DNA of 64,000 nt from CALCMJ01 sp964475415 (GCA_964475415.1 CAYYWZ010000011.1:17221-81220), one strand, 5' to 3'; shown: positions 1 through 9,416, counted from the stretch's first letter. Translations and numbers: made by a program. Notes: generated by a model from the sequence alone, not told the origin.

Positions 1-211
1 TCTATTTAGTTTCTGGACAGTTAGTTTATTTTGGACACTAATACTAATTATACCGACCCTTATAGATGGTCTCACACAGGCTTATTGGAAGAGAGAAAGC
101 AATAATTTGCTGAGAGTAGTTACTGGTCTAATGGCAGGTATAGGGACGATGTCACTTATATCTATCAGCGGTAAATTTATAGGAAATCAAATTCTATTAC
201 TAATACAATAA
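1..211 (+). CDS. DUF2085 family membrane protein, C-terminal fragment cut by the window edge
   Basis: Frame 2 is open from the first base to a TAA at 209-211. The 69 visible residues contain a hydrophobic segment, then 'PTLIDGLTQ', then 'LLRVVTGLMAGIGT' and a second hydrophobic stretch. That order (P-x-x-x-D-G-x-T-Q, then L-R-x-x-T-G-x-x-x-G) is the C-terminal signature of the DUF2085 membrane family; function unknown. The N-terminus with its usual His/Cys-containing motif lies outside the window. The next gene starts 11 bases downstream, so the two probably share a transcript. Confidence 0.7.
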   Translation, partial: LFSFWTVSLFWTLILIIPTLIDGLTQAYWKRESNNLLRVVTGLMAGIGTMSLISISGKFIGNQILLLIQ

Positions 212-222
212 ATCAAAACTTT

Positions 223-459
223 ATGTCAAACGAAAATCCACTAATAGAAATGAATGATGGAAATGATGATCAACTCAGTACAGGGCTGAAGGTCTTATCT
301 TTCTGTATTCCTATAGCAGGAGCAATTATATTCTTTTCTAACAAAAATACGCATCCACAAAAAGCTCAGACAGCTTGTTATGCAGCCTTGATCGGAATGG
401 GAGTAGGTTTAGTACTAAATATTATTATGGCCCTTATGGGAGGTATGGTAGGAATGTAG
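223..459 (+). CDS. Small two-helix membrane protein
   Basis: A 78-residue protein. The first 20 residues are polar and acidic (N, D, E rich). Two hydrophobic segments follow, at about 23-38 and 50-77, the second rich in Gly and Met. A short basic loop (around 'NKNTHPQKAQ') separates them, giving a helical hairpin. I do not recognise a named family, although small proteins with this 'LSFCIPIAGAIIFF' first helix are common in Bacteroidota. It directly follows the DUF2085 gene, which suggests joint expression in the inner membrane. The ATG start is the first in frame after the upstream stop. Confidence 0.65.
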   Translation: MSNENPLIEMNDGNDDQLSTGLKVLSFCIPIAGAIIFFSNKNTHPQKAQTACYAALIGMGVGLVLNIIMALMGGMVGM

Positions 460-603
460 GTTTTCGGTGATTAGAATGTTTCATTGTTATATGCTCATGT
501 CAATTTGCTTGGATAGAATCAGGTAAGTTTTAGTATTTGTAAATTTTATTGATTGACTAGCTTAGATTTTAGGATAAGTTATTCACGCTATAAAACGATA
601 CAG

Positions 604-777
604 ATGAAGCAATACATGCTATATATTTTTTTCGCGCTAACTTATTTTTCTTGTGGCAATGGTAGCAATATCAGCAACAGTAATGAAACTAGCAGTGATA
701 ATATGGAATATGATTACAAAGAAAAACCATATAAATCTAGAGTATCTTATGTGTATCTAGATCAGAAAAGGAAGTAA
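604..777 (+). CDS. Putative short lipoprotein, possibly broken
   Basis: From the ATG at 604 the 57-residue product begins with a basic-hydrophobic signal and a relaxed lipobox ending in Cys17 ('LTYFSCGNG'), followed by a Ser/Asn-rich linker and a charged tail. The frame ends in TAA at 775-777. The same frame stays open after that stop to 901-903 (including an ATG at 799), and a neighbouring frame gives a credible hydrophilic tail ending at 804. Either the true protein is this short or one mutation has split it. No family recognised. Confidence 0.35.
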   Translation: MKQYMLYIFFALTYFSCGNGSNISNSNETSSDNMEYDYKEKPYKSRVSYVYLDQKRK

Positions 778-1014
778 TTAGCACACTTAAGAAAGAAAAT
801 GATTAAATTAAGGTTAGATCCAAATGAACATGATGTTTTTACAAGATCAGACGATAAGGAGAAGTGGCCGCAACAACAAGTTCAGAATCAAATCATTAGT
901 TAATTTTAGCCTTAATTATGATCACCAAACTAACATTTTACATTTAATTGACATTTTTTTCAATTGAAAAGGAGTAAACCAAATTTGTAGCGATAGGTTT
1001 AACAAAAAATAAAT

Positions 1015-1223
1015 ATGAAATTATCATACAAATTCTGTTTACTGTTATTGGCAAGTTCGTGTTCAGCTCAATCTAATTCAAATACAGGCAAAAGTTTTAC
1101 TAAAAAGGCTGATAAAATTGGTGAAATCATTAGTTTATACTCAAAATGTCATTGAAACTTAACCCAAATAATGGAAGAGCAGCACGTATGATTAAGACAT
1201 TAGAAAATGGATTGAAAGAATAA
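1015..1223 (+). pseudogene. Internally deleted serine hydrolase (beta-lactamase class C-like) scar
   Basis: The ATG at 1015 opens a signal peptide ('KFCLLLLASSCSAQS') followed by 'KADKIGEIISLYSK', which resembles the start of the mature domain in Bacteroidota serine hydrolases of the beta-lactamase family. A stop falls at 1153-1155. An overlapping frame from 1146 to 1223 encodes 'LKLNPNNGRAARMIKTLENG', which looks like the TPR-type tail that ends many such proteins. The catalytic S-x-x-K and Y-x-N core is absent. I infer a large out-of-frame internal deletion that left both ends. The family call rests on short matches and is tentative. Confidence 0.4.
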
Positions 1224-1315
1224 CGAAAGGCTAACATGTTGCGATCATAGAATCCTTCCTTCGGTCGGACTCTGGCTGCAACTGGAGTTTTATAGGTCAG
1301 TAAGAAAATGATAAC

Positions 1316-1978
1316 ATGAAAAAATATTACATAGCAATTCAAAAATTGGTTATTCTTCAAACGATAATTCTATTTCTTATAAACATTGTAAATTCGCAAA
1401 TAAACATTCAAGTCTCAGGTGGAATAGATTTATCTACAGTTAGTTACGATGGTCCTGATGTTATTAATCCACAAATATTTAAAGGATACCATTTAGAATT
1501 AAATTTCCAACATGAATTGGGAGAAAATTTTAACCTTAACATTTTGGGCCAATATCTTTCACGGGGATATTTAATTAAGAATTCAAATGGTTCTGGGGTC
1601 AAAAGAAATTATATTGATTTACAACCGGAATTATCATTTAAACCTTTAATAAATACAGAAATAGGAATTGGATTATATTTTGGCGTTTTGCATTCATTCT
1701 ATTCTAAATCTTCAAATGGTGATTGGCAAAATCTTGCCGACATCGGAATAACTGACAAGAATGATCATGGACTCTCCTTCCTTATAAGACAATCAATAAA
1801 CCATGTTGTCTTATATTTAAGATATAAATATGGAATTCAAAAATTGAATGAAATAATGTATACAGACATTAATGGCAACCCTATTGGTAGTTCAACCGAA
1901 AAAAATAGACAAATTCAAATTGGAATCGGTTATAATTTTAATATAAAAAAGAAAAAGATCGTGGTTGATCAAAACTAA
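1316..1978 (+). CDS. Secreted outer-membrane beta-barrel protein (PorT-like fold)
   Basis: 220 residues. The start 'MKKYYIAIQK' precedes a long hydrophobic signal ending near residue 28 ('IVNSQIN', signal peptidase I). The rest alternates polar and hydrophobic residues in strand-sized blocks (e.g. 'YHLELNFQHELGENFNLNILGQYL', here only partly quoted: 'HLELNFQHELG'), with Gly/Tyr-rich turns and a last strand 'QIQIGIGYNFNI', the layout of small 8-strand outer-membrane barrels. A short basic tail 'KKKKIVVDQN' follows. Substrate and partner are unknown. It stands alone, flanked by gene remnants, and may be a recently acquired or orphan gene. Confidence 0.6.
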   Translation: MKKYYIAIQKLVILQTIILFLINIVNSQINIQVSGGIDLSTVSYDGPDVINPQIFKGYHLELNFQHELGENFNLNILGQYLSRGYLIKNSNGSGVKRNYIDLQPELSFKPLINTEIGIGLYFGVLHSFYSKSSNGDWQNLADIGITDKNDHGLSFLIRQSINHVVLYLRYKYGIQKLNEIMYTDINGNPIGSSTEKNRQIQIGIGYNFNIKKKKIVVDQN

Positions 1979-2131
1979 AAGTACCAACCTATAACACCAG
2001 ATAATAAGTAATAGCTACTTCGTAGCGACTACTCTTATCATCAGCCGTCAGACTGTGAAAATGCCTACCTACCTGTTAAAATTCATTTAGGTAATTTCGT
2101 ATCTTAATATTATCATCAACGTATATAAACT
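1979..2131 (+). other. Intergenic region with small hairpin and dispersed repeat
   Basis: No coding signal. It contains a GCTAC/GTAGC hairpin with a 3-base loop (about 2014-2026) inside the first copy of the 36-bp dispersed repeat annotated separately. It joins the barrel gene to a decayed transposase. Confidence 0.4.
2013..2048 (+). repeat. Dispersed 36-bp repeat, copy 1
   Basis: The 36 bases here match 10943-10978 at 30 of 36 positions, without gaps and in the same orientation; the core ACTACTCTTATCATCA is identical in both. Both copies sit beside decayed genes. Origin unknown; possibly a repeat carried by mobile or shuffled intergenic DNA. Confidence 0.55.
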
Positions 2132-2333
2132 ATGACATTACAACCAAAAGTTGCTCGTATTCTAATTCAGTTTATTTCTCTTGAGTAATTAGTAGCTTAG
2201 GATAGTGTTGTAAGAGTTATCGATCTGAATTATAAGAGTATCAACTATGAAAAACTTGGATTTATTGTTATAGGTAAAATCTCATAATGGCAGGCCTGCC
2301 TTTGATAATGTCAATCGTACATCTATTTATTAA
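2132..2333 (+). pseudogene. Remnant of an IS1182-like transposase N-terminus
   Basis: Three short pieces in different frames follow the N-terminal order of IS1182/IS5-type DDE transposases. 2132-2190 gives 'MTLQPKVARILIQFISLE' and a stop. Then 'DSVVRVIDLNYKSINYEKLGF' (quoted over 20 in full is avoided: key part 'VVRVIDLNYKSINYEKLGF') matches the usual V-R-x-I-D ... L-G-F segment. Then 'GRPAFDNVN' matches the G-R-P-x-(F/Y)-D-P motif. Stops and frame changes separate them and no catalytic domain follows. Identification is by motif order only. Confidence 0.4.
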
Positions 2334-2570
2334 TAACTATATCATCCACTCTGGAGTACCTCAAAAAGTTAAATTTAAGCTTTCATCAACAGCACTTAAT
2401 AACCATCTCATATTTTTGAATATTTTTAAATTGTGTTATTTTTATGAAAGGGGGAGAAGGCTACACTCTAAATAACACATACTACTATGACCAATCCTCG
2501 TACCTTATGAAAAACGATACTTATACAGAAACGATATCATTAAAAAAAATAATAACAAAGCAGTTGCAAC

Positions 2571-4166
2571 ATGAAAAACATAGTAGTTATATTTTTCTTA
2601 CAATTTATAGCCAATGTGGTGCAAGCCAAAACATTTTACCTAGACCCAGTTAATGGAAGTTTATCTAACCAAGGGACAGAAATGTCACCTCTTAGCTCGC
2701 TAAATGATGTAATTAATGCAAGCCTTATTAAAACATATGAATATACTCCTCTACCTTATTCTTCACTCAGCCAATTGCAGTTAAAGAATTCAAGTGGTAT
2801 TATCAATGGAGGTGATACACTTGTACTAAAATCAGGCTTGCATGGAGAGGTATTTTTAAGAAACTATAATAATGAAATACCTATTACAATTATAGCAGAA
2901 GAAGGTGCAACAGCAATTTTAGAAAAGGTACATTTACAAGCATGCAAAAATTGGGTGTTTGAAGGCTTACAAATTAGCTCAGAACCTTATGGTTATTATT
3001 TAAATAATAGACTCTTTTATATTGAGTCTCATAATTACCATGGACCGACGTCCAATATAACCATTAGAAATTGTGATATATATAGCACCAAGGAGCCATG
3101 GACTGTAGCTCAAGATTGGTTAGATAATGCAAGTGATGGTCTATTTATTAGAGCAGATTCTTGCTTGGCTATAGGTAATAGAATAACCAATATTGATATG
3201 GGATTATTTTGTGTGGGTGACTATATTCATGCTATGGGAAATGAGATAATAAATTTCTCTGGTGATGGTGGACGTATTTTGGGCTCACATATTTTATTTA
3301 ATCACAATGTCATCAAAGAAAATTATAACGTGAATGATAACCATGATGATGGTATCCAGTCATTTACTAATAATGAATATGTTGTTGATAGCAATGAAGT
3401 CATTGGGAATTTGATTATTGATACTGAAGATCTAAATAGACCTCTGCAAGGACCTGTTCATGGCATAGGTGCTTTTGATGGTTTTTATCATGATTGGTTA
3501 GTGGCAAATAATGTGATATCTGTAAATCACTGGAATGGAATAGCTTTCTTAGGTGCAAAAAGATGTACAATTATCCATAACACCGTAATAGATCCAACAC
3601 CTAATATAACCCCGGGTGGAAGCTGGATAAAAATAGATGACCATAAAGATGGAACGCCAAGCTCTGATTGTTTAGTAGCAAATAATGTAGCAAATCAATT
3701 TATAGTAGATGGATTAGAAGTAAATAATGTTATCCTAGATTCTCAGATCGCTTATACCGAAAATTTTGTAGATTTCAATCAATTTGATTTTCGTTTATTA
3801 TCAAGTAGTAAGCTGATTGACAATGCAGATATTAACTTTTCTATAGATAAGGATTATTATAGTTATGATAGAATTGGAATTCCAGATATTGGTGCAATCG
3901 AGTATAATTTAATAAATTCTACCACCTCTAATGTTAATGAATCAGGTTCAGTAGGTATCTTCCCTAATCCATTTAATACTACTATTTCTATTAAGGATAT
4001 TCAGCCGAGTACTCTTATCCAAGTTTATGATACGCGAGGAATACTAATTATAAAAGATACAATTGATAATGTCAATATTAAGGTACCTCAACTTAAGGCA
4101 GGAATCTATTACTTTTTATTAGTTAATAATAGTAAAATTAGAATGGGTAAAGCGATAAAAATATAA
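2571..4166 (+). CDS. Secreted right-handed beta-helix protein with T9SS type A sorting domain
   Basis: 531 residues. A signal peptide (residues 1-19, '...ANVVQA|KTFYLDP') leads to 'TFYLDPVNGSLSNQGTEMSPL', the usual start of parallel beta-helix (pectin-lyase-like/polysaccharide lyase 6-like) proteins; I quote only its first part as evidence. Repeating 'ITIRNCDIYS', 'GNRITNID', 'GNEIINFSGDG', 'NHNVIKENY', 'NNVISVNHWNGI' rungs span about 90-400. Residues about 455-531 form a T9SS type A tail: 'GIFPNPFNTTISI', then 'VYDTRGILI', then 'LKAGIYYFLLVNN'. It is therefore likely exported by T9SS and anchored or released at the cell surface. A glycan substrate is inferred from the fold; catalytic residues cannot be assigned. 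The gene stands alone. Confidence 0.8.
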   Translation: MKNIVVIFFLQFIANVVQAKTFYLDPVNGSLSNQGTEMSPLSSLNDVINASLIKTYEYTPLPYSSLSQLQLKNSSGIINGGDTLVLKSGLHGEVFLRNYNNEIPITIIAEEGATAILEKVHLQACKNWVFEGLQISSEPYGYYLNNRLFYIESHNYHGPTSNITIRNCDIYSTKEPWTVAQDWLDNASDGLFIRADSCLAIGNRITNIDMGLFCVGDYIHAMGNEIINFSGDGGRILGSHILFNHNVIKENYNVNDNHDDGIQSFTNNEYVVDSNEVIGNLIIDTEDLNRPLQGPVHGIGAFDGFYHDWLVANNVISVNHWNGIAFLGAKRCTIIHNTVIDPTPNITPGGSWIKIDDHKDGTPSSDCLVANNVANQFIVDGLEVNNVILDSQIAYTENFVDFNQFDFRLLSSSKLIDNADINFSIDKDYYSYDRIGIPDIGAIEYNLINSTTSNVNESGSVGIFPNPFNTTISIKDIQPSTLIQVYDTRGILIIKDTIDNVNIKVPQLKAGIYYFLLVNNSKIRMGKAIKI

Positions 4167-4690
4167 ATGCTAGAATAATTCTAAGGATAATAAGCTCTGA
4201 CCTTGATTACACCTACTACATCGGCACTACACTGATAGCAATAGGGTTGTCTATAATTAATACAATTGATACTAACCAGAATTATCTGCTTTAGATTCCC
4301 TGTTATCTAAACATTTACAATTCATAAAAAATAGAAACAGCATACATTAATCCTAAAAACATTCATTTTTATCAAGAGCTTATCGCAACGTTTTCGCTAG
4401 ATAGTAATCATCAAATTACAGTTGTACACTATTATTTTGATGTTCTAGCTAAATTCTAATAATTATATAGAGTCATTCGCTTCAGATAGAAAAACTTTAG
4501 ACTAAGTACGTTTTGAAATATATAAAGAATATAACTAGAAATGATAACAAAGTTTTATCTTTAATCTGATCTATATCGCTTACGAAATTCGCTATTATAT
4601 AATTGATACTTATAGAGTCCTTGCTCTATTCTTCTTAGAAAAGTAAAGAATGAAGTAAGTCTCTTCAAGTTTGTTTTTAAAATATACCAT
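4167..4690. other. 524-bp intergenic region without a recognisable gene
   Basis: All six frames are interrupted. The longest clean stretch on the plus strand is about 43 codons near 4330-4460 and lacks a start codon. Its composition is AT-rich and no transposase motif or strong hairpin was seen. It may hold decayed coding sequence; nothing can be named. Confidence 0.4.
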
Positions 4691-6331
4691 ATGTTTATTC
4701 ACCCACTTGCAGGAAAAACAGCTACCAATGAACAGCTAACTAATATTCCAAAATTGATTTCGGATTACTTTACGCAACAACCTGATCTATCAAAACGTGA
4801 ACAGAGGACTTCATTTGGGACATCAGGTCATCGTGGCTCCTCATTGAATAGATCATTTAACGAGCAACATATTCTTGCCATCACTCAGGCTATTTGTAAT
4901 TATAGAGAAAATGAAGGCATTAGCGGACCTATTTTCATAGGGATAGATTCACATGCATTATCTACACCAGCACAGGCTACAACATTGGAAGTACTAGCTG
5001 CCAATGAGGTGGTAACTATGATAGCTGCCAATGATGAATATACGCCTACGCCTGCCGTAAGTCATGCTATACTAGAATATAACAAAGAAAGGAAAACTGG
5101 TCTGGCAGATGGCATTGTAATTACTCCTTCGCATAATCCTCCACAGGATGGTGGTTTTAAATACAATATGACAAATGGTGGGCCTGCAGAAGGTGCCGTG
5201 ACTGCCTGGATAGAATCTAGAGCAAATGAAATATTAGAAAATAAACTACAAGATGTCAAAAGAGTTTCTTACTCAAAGGCCTTGTCTGCATCCACTACGA
5301 AGCGCTTCGATTATCTTGATATGTATACAGCTGATTTGGATCAAGTAATAGATACCGATTTGCTAAGGGACTCTGGGATTAAGATGGGAGTAGATCCCCT
5401 TGGCGGTGCGGGAGTAAACTATTGGCAAAGAATTGCTGACCGTTATAGACTGGATCTTACCGTAGTGGATGATGCTGTAGATCATACCTTTAGTTTTATG
5501 TCTCTTGACTGGGATGGTAAAATTAGAATGGACCCATCTTCTAGCTATGCTATGCAAAGGCTTATACAGTTAAAAGATAAATTTCCAGTTGCATTTGCTT
5601 GCGATACGGATCACGATCGTCATGGGATAGTAACCCAAAGTAATGGGCTCATGCAACCCAATCACTTTCTCGCAGTGGCTATCCACTATTTGTTTCAGAA
5701 TAGACCCATGTGGAATGCTACAACAGGTATTGGCAAGACACTGGTCAGTAGCCAAATGATTGATCGAGTAGCTAAGAAGTTAGGTCGTAAACTAGTCGAA
5801 GTGCCAGTTGGTTTCAAGTGGTTTGTAGATGGACTTTATAATGGAACGCTTGGATTCGGTGGTGAAGAAAGTGCAGGAGCTTCCTTTTTGAATAGGCAAG
5901 GTAAAGTGTGGTCGACTGATAAGGACGGCATTATTGCTGCACTGCTTGCCGGTGAAATTACGGCCAGAACAGGTAAAGACCCAGCAGAGATATATAAGGA
6001 ATTTGTCAAAGAATTTGGCGAGCCTGTATATGACCGTATTGACGCTCCAGCTACTACAGAGCAAAAGGATAAACTGAAAAAATTATCCTCAGAACAGATA
6101 AATTCATCTGAACTTGCTGGAGAAAAAATTACTAATATTCTTACTAGTGCGCCTGGTAATGGTGCTGCAATAGGAGGTTTAAAGGTGGAGACTGCTAATG
6201 GTTGGTTTGCAGCTCGACCTTCTGGCACAGAAAATATTTACAAGATATATGCAGAAAGTTTTAAAGGAGAGAAACATTTACGTCAATTACAGGATGAAGC
6301 ACAAAAAGTTGTTAACGACGCTATTAGTTAA
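4691..6331 (+). CDS. pgm: Phosphoglucomutase (alpha-D-glucose phosphate-specific)
   Basis: Interconverts glucose 1-phosphate and glucose 6-phosphate in the cytosol, feeding glycogen and nucleotide-sugar synthesis. 546 residues, the length of the E. coli Pgm type. Visible family motifs in order: 'FGTSGHRGSS' near 42; the phosphoserine loop 'TPSHNPPQDGG' near 144; the metal-binding loop 'DTDHDRHG' near 303; the sugar-specificity loop 'GGEESAGASF' near 390; and the phosphate-binding 'RPSGTENIYKIY' near 508. All are intact. The gene is monocistronic: 524 bp of non-coding DNA precede it and an unrelated secreted protein follows. It is the only clear core-metabolism gene in the first 11 kb. Confidence 0.96.
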   Translation: MFIHPLAGKTATNEQLTNIPKLISDYFTQQPDLSKREQRTSFGTSGHRGSSLNRSFNEQHILAITQAICNYRENEGISGPIFIGIDSHALSTPAQATTLEVLAANEVVTMIAANDEYTPTPAVSHAILEYNKERKTGLADGIVITPSHNPPQDGGFKYNMTNGGPAEGAVTAWIESRANEILENKLQDVKRVSYSKALSASTTKRFDYLDMYTADLDQVIDTDLLRDSGIKMGVDPLGGAGVNYWQRIADRYRLDLTVVDDAVDHTFSFMSLDWDGKIRMDPSSSYAMQRLIQLKDKFPVAFACDTDHDRHGIVTQSNGLMQPNHFLAVAIHYLFQNRPMWNATTGIGKTLVSSQMIDRVAKKLGRKLVEVPVGFKWFVDGLYNGTLGFGGEESAGASFLNRQGKVWSTDKDGIIAALLAGEITARTGKDPAEIYKEFVKEFGEPVYDRIDAPATTEQKDKLKKLSSEQINSSELAGEKITNILTSAPGNGAAIGGLKVETANGWFAARPSGTENIYKIYAESFKGEKHLRQLQDEAQKVVNDAIS

Positions 6332-6466
6332 TGGAAGGGAAGCCTAATGATAATTAAGAATATATATTTAGATTAGTTGAAATTCAAAACACAAAACCTA
6401 GAGCACGAAATTGAATTTAAAAAACAGTCTATATTCAAGAAAAATAATCTTAATATTAAATCAAAC

Positions 6467-8509
6467 ATGAGATATCCAATTATATATATTCTCACATTTT
6501 TCTTTTCTTTCAATCATTCACTAAATGCCAAGTGTCTTCTACCTCAAACCAATTCTGTGGCAGAACTAATTTCACATCTTGAACAAAGAGACGGATGGGA
6601 TGATAAATTTTCCAGAGTTTCACCAAGATTAGCTAACTATAATCAAAAATCAAAAGTAGATTCAGTCTACAATTATGCGATTCAGTATTTTGAAGACCTA
6701 CTCCCTCACAATATTATCTGTGGTCAAGTTGATATAAATGATAGTTCTTGGCTTCAATTTACTAAACGTGAAATAAGAATGTATTTTGCATTTTATTTAG
6801 ATTCAATTCCCTATCACAGGGACAACTCAAAGATCAGAGTTAGTTTTACATACAACTTCGAAGAATTAGATATTAAAGTATCCTTTCTTGAAAAGCAGTT
6901 CTGGATTCCCAATTGTAAAATGTCACCTGACTCATGTAATTTTTTAGTCACGACAAAAGATGAAATACTTAAAGTTTCGGAAGATGTAAATTTCTCAAAA
7001 CCATATCAGCCAAGATTTACTAGAAGCGAAATAGAAAAACCTCCATTTCACTTTGAAGTTCAAAAAATAGTAAATGATGATTGCGGTATGCAAAGTTTAT
7101 TTATTGACGCATATACTCTAGATACATTGCATTCACCAATCTATAAAAGATCGCGTTGCAGAACCTTAAAGGAAAAAATTGATCAATCAACACTCGTTGT
7201 GGATGGAACCATTGTTGGGAGCGAAGTTTTTTCAATCTCAAAAGGAATTCACACAAAAGTAGAGATCGAAATCCATCACATTTTCAAAGGCGAACCTAAA
7301 ACTGATAAGATATTCGTAGTTATTTTTGGTGGTAGGCTGTTTGGGAAATCTGCATCACAATCTCATGGACTCTCTATAGGATCCGAAAAAAACAGGTACT
7401 TTTTCTTCTTGAATCAACGGGAATCAGCACGTGAATTAATAGATGAATGCGAAAAAGTAATGGGTACAAAAGTTTACTTATTAGGTGCCGATTCTCAACA
7501 ACTCCCAAAAAGATATAACCCAAGATCAGAAATGTGGAAACCAAAACTTGAAGAACCTCGATACACAGCTGAACAAATGTTTAAGCGATTTGAGAAAATA
7601 ACTAATCAAAAAAGAATAAGAAGACTAGAACCCCAAAACTTGAATGAATCCATTTTAAAAGAAAAGAAAATAATTCCTGACAGAGAGAATGGAGTTGCGG
7701 CATTTCTAAAAATAAAGCATGATTACCCTAAGCATGATACTTTACTTTTTACTATCAACCTATCCGGCACCAACGACTACTATTACTTAAACCAATGGGA
7801 AATAATTCTATCTTATAACAAAGATGTTTTCGGCGATAGTTTAGTTTCTAATAAAATAATTGGATTTAAATCAGAATCACTATTTCCCGAGCTATATGAT
7901 AAATACAATTTTAAAATTGAAGACAAAACGGATGATGAAATAAAATTAGCTTGGAAACTAAAGGACTCAAATGTGCATCCAATTGAATTTTCAGATTCGG
8001 GACTTCCGTTAATTGAATTTAAAATTAAAATCAATAACATAGAAGAACCTATGAACCTCGAATTAAACTTCACAACAGAACCTACTTCCTACAATTATAT
8101 AGAAAACAATTCATTCAACATCCCTTATCAATATACGTCTCCAATAATTGCTCAAACAGCTAAAGAGTACTCTAAACCAATTATCTATGACTTCTTCCCA
8201 ACAAATGGAAGTATCGGAGATACAATTACTGTCACAGGAAAATATCTGACAGATGCTTCTGTATTTCTATTTGGAAAAAGTTATACCAATCGCAGATTCT
8301 ATAAACCAGTAAATAAGAAATTTATAATTCACTCCTTAGATGAAGAAATTCAATTTATAATCCCACCATATATGCAAGATAAATGGAGTGATAATATTCC
8401 CTATTATGATTCAGCTGCGTATATCCCAATTACTAATACCATTTCAATATCATCACCTCTAAAAAGAAGTTCAAGCACAAAAAACAAACTTGAAATTACT
8501 AATCGGTAA
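6467..8509 (+). CDS. Secreted multidomain protein with C-terminal IPT/TIG domain
   Basis: I start at the ATG at 6467, because it opens a proper signal peptide ('MRYPIIYILTFFFSF...LNA|KC'); a TTG 90 bases upstream would bury it. The mature protein is about 660 residues. The middle ('STLVVDGTIVGSEVF', then 'VEIEIHHIFKGEPKTDKIFV') resembles a domain common in Bacteroidota surface proteins, in which a transport- or binding-related beta unit precedes a cohesin-like region. The 'LFTINLSGTNDYYYLNQWEI' part (about 450-560) looks cohesin- or Ig-like. Near the end 'IIYDFFPTNGSIGDTITVTG' is an IPT/TIG domain. No T9SS tail is visible; it ends in a basic Ser/Lys tail, so the protein may be C-terminally truncated. 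Confidence 0.6.
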   Translation: MRYPIIYILTFFFSFNHSLNAKCLLPQTNSVAELISHLEQRDGWDDKFSRVSPRLANYNQKSKVDSVYNYAIQYFEDLLPHNIICGQVDINDSSWLQFTKREIRMYFAFYLDSIPYHRDNSKIRVSFTYNFEELDIKVSFLEKQFWIPNCKMSPDSCNFLVTTKDEILKVSEDVNFSKPYQPRFTRSEIEKPPFHFEVQKIVNDDCGMQSLFIDAYTLDTLHSPIYKRSRCRTLKEKIDQSTLVVDGTIVGSEVFSISKGIHTKVEIEIHHIFKGEPKTDKIFVVIFGGRLFGKSASQSHGLSIGSEKNRYFFFLNQRESARELIDECEKVMGTKVYLLGADSQQLPKRYNPRSEMWKPKLEEPRYTAEQMFKRFEKITNQKRIRRLEPQNLNESILKEKKIIPDRENGVAAFLKIKHDYPKHDTLLFTINLSGTNDYYYLNQWEIILSYNKDVFGDSLVSNKIIGFKSESLFPELYDKYNFKIEDKTDDEIKLAWKLKDSNVHPIEFSDSGLPLIEFKIKINNIEEPMNLELNFTTEPTSYNYIENNSFNIPYQYTSPIIAQTAKEYSKPIIYDFFPTNGSIGDTITVTGKYLTDASVFLFGKSYTNRRFYKPVNKKFIIHSLDEEIQFIIPPYMQDKWSDNIPYYDSAAYIPITNTISISSPLKRSSSTKNKLEITNR

Positions 8510-8630
8510 TTCATTATAACTTAAACTATGTATTTTTAGTAAAGGAAAACCTATCCATAACAGTAGATATGACGGAAAGAAACTTTTTCTCTTAAAATAT
8601 AAACATCAAGAAATCGTTAATTCATAAAAG

Positions 8631-9416
8631 ATGCAAATGAAACAATTAATAGTCCTACTGTTTATAATTATTTTTAGTGGCTGTGGTGGAGATGAATTAG
8701 AACTTAGAAGTGCTTGTATCCCTTCAAATCTACAAAATGGATTGATTGCATTTTATCCATTTAGCAACGGAAGCCTAAATGATGATACTTCTAACGCAAA
8801 CGATCTAAATAATTCTACAATGGCTAGTCCTACTATGGATAGGAATGGAAATTCCAATTGTGCCTATCAGTTTGATAATTCACAAGCAAATGAAGAATTT
8901 CTTACAACTCCAAACACTAATTTTTTAAATGGATTAGATGAATTTTCAATTTCAATTTGGTACGAACCGATTGATACTACAAGAAGCGGAGGAAATTTTG
9001 AAGTATTACTTGGTCGAGGCAATGAGGGAAGATGTCCAAACAGAAGAGGCGAATGGTCAGTAGGATTGTATGATTGTAGAAGAGCAGTTTTTGGGCATAA
9101 TAACTCTGTTTGGGCAAACACAATAACAGGGTTCTCAAATGGGTGTCAAGGTGAAATAGTTGCTTTAACAGATAAATGGCAACATGTTGTTGCAACTAAA
9201 AATGGAGATCAATATAATATCTATTTCAACGGAAATCTAGATGAATCAGAAACAGGAAATGCGAATTGCACAAATCTACATATTGCAGAAGATATTGGGG
9301 ATTTGTTTATAGGAAGTTCATACACGGGAAAGATAGACGATATTTTAATATATGATAGAGAATTATCTCAAGTCGAAGTTTCTGAGTTATTTCTATTAGA
9401 ATCATGCTGTCAGTAA
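8631..9416 (+). CDS. LamG/concanavalin A-like lipoprotein
   Basis: 261 residues. Lipoprotein signal with lipobox around 'IIFSGCGGDE' (acylated Cys near 18). From about 38 to 250 it follows a LamG (laminin-G/jelly-roll) domain: 'GLIAFYPFSNGSLNDDTS', 'FSISIWYEP', 'KWQHVVATKNGDQYNIYFNG', and the closing 'GKIDDILIYDRELSQVEV', which is very typical. These domains bind glycans or proteins at the cell surface; the ligand is unknown. Six cysteines in the mature part could form disulfides. An in-frame second ATG at 8637 is an equally good start. A terminator follows about 100 bases downstream. Confidence 0.75.
   Translation: MQMKQLIVLLFIIIFSGCGGDELELRSACIPSNLQNGLIAFYPFSNGSLNDDTSNANDLNNSTMASPTMDRNGNSNCAYQFDNSQANEEFLTTPNTNFLNGLDEFSISIWYEPIDTTRSGGNFEVLLGRGNEGRCPNRRGEWSVGLYDCRRAVFGHNNSVWANTITGFSNGCQGEIVALTDKWQHVVATKNGDQYNIYFNGNLDESETGNANCTNLHIAEDIGDLFIGSSYTGKIDDILIYDRELSQVEVSELFLLESCCQ

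Noticed and set aside
2287..2653. Two short plus-strand ORFs upstream of the beta-helix gene
   Set aside because: Neither has a protein-like composition; the second overlaps the signal peptide of the real gene in another frame.
4330..4460. Stretch of about 43 open codons between the beta-helix gene and pgm
   Set aside because: No start codon, no recognisable motif and stops on both sides; may be chance in AT-rich DNA.
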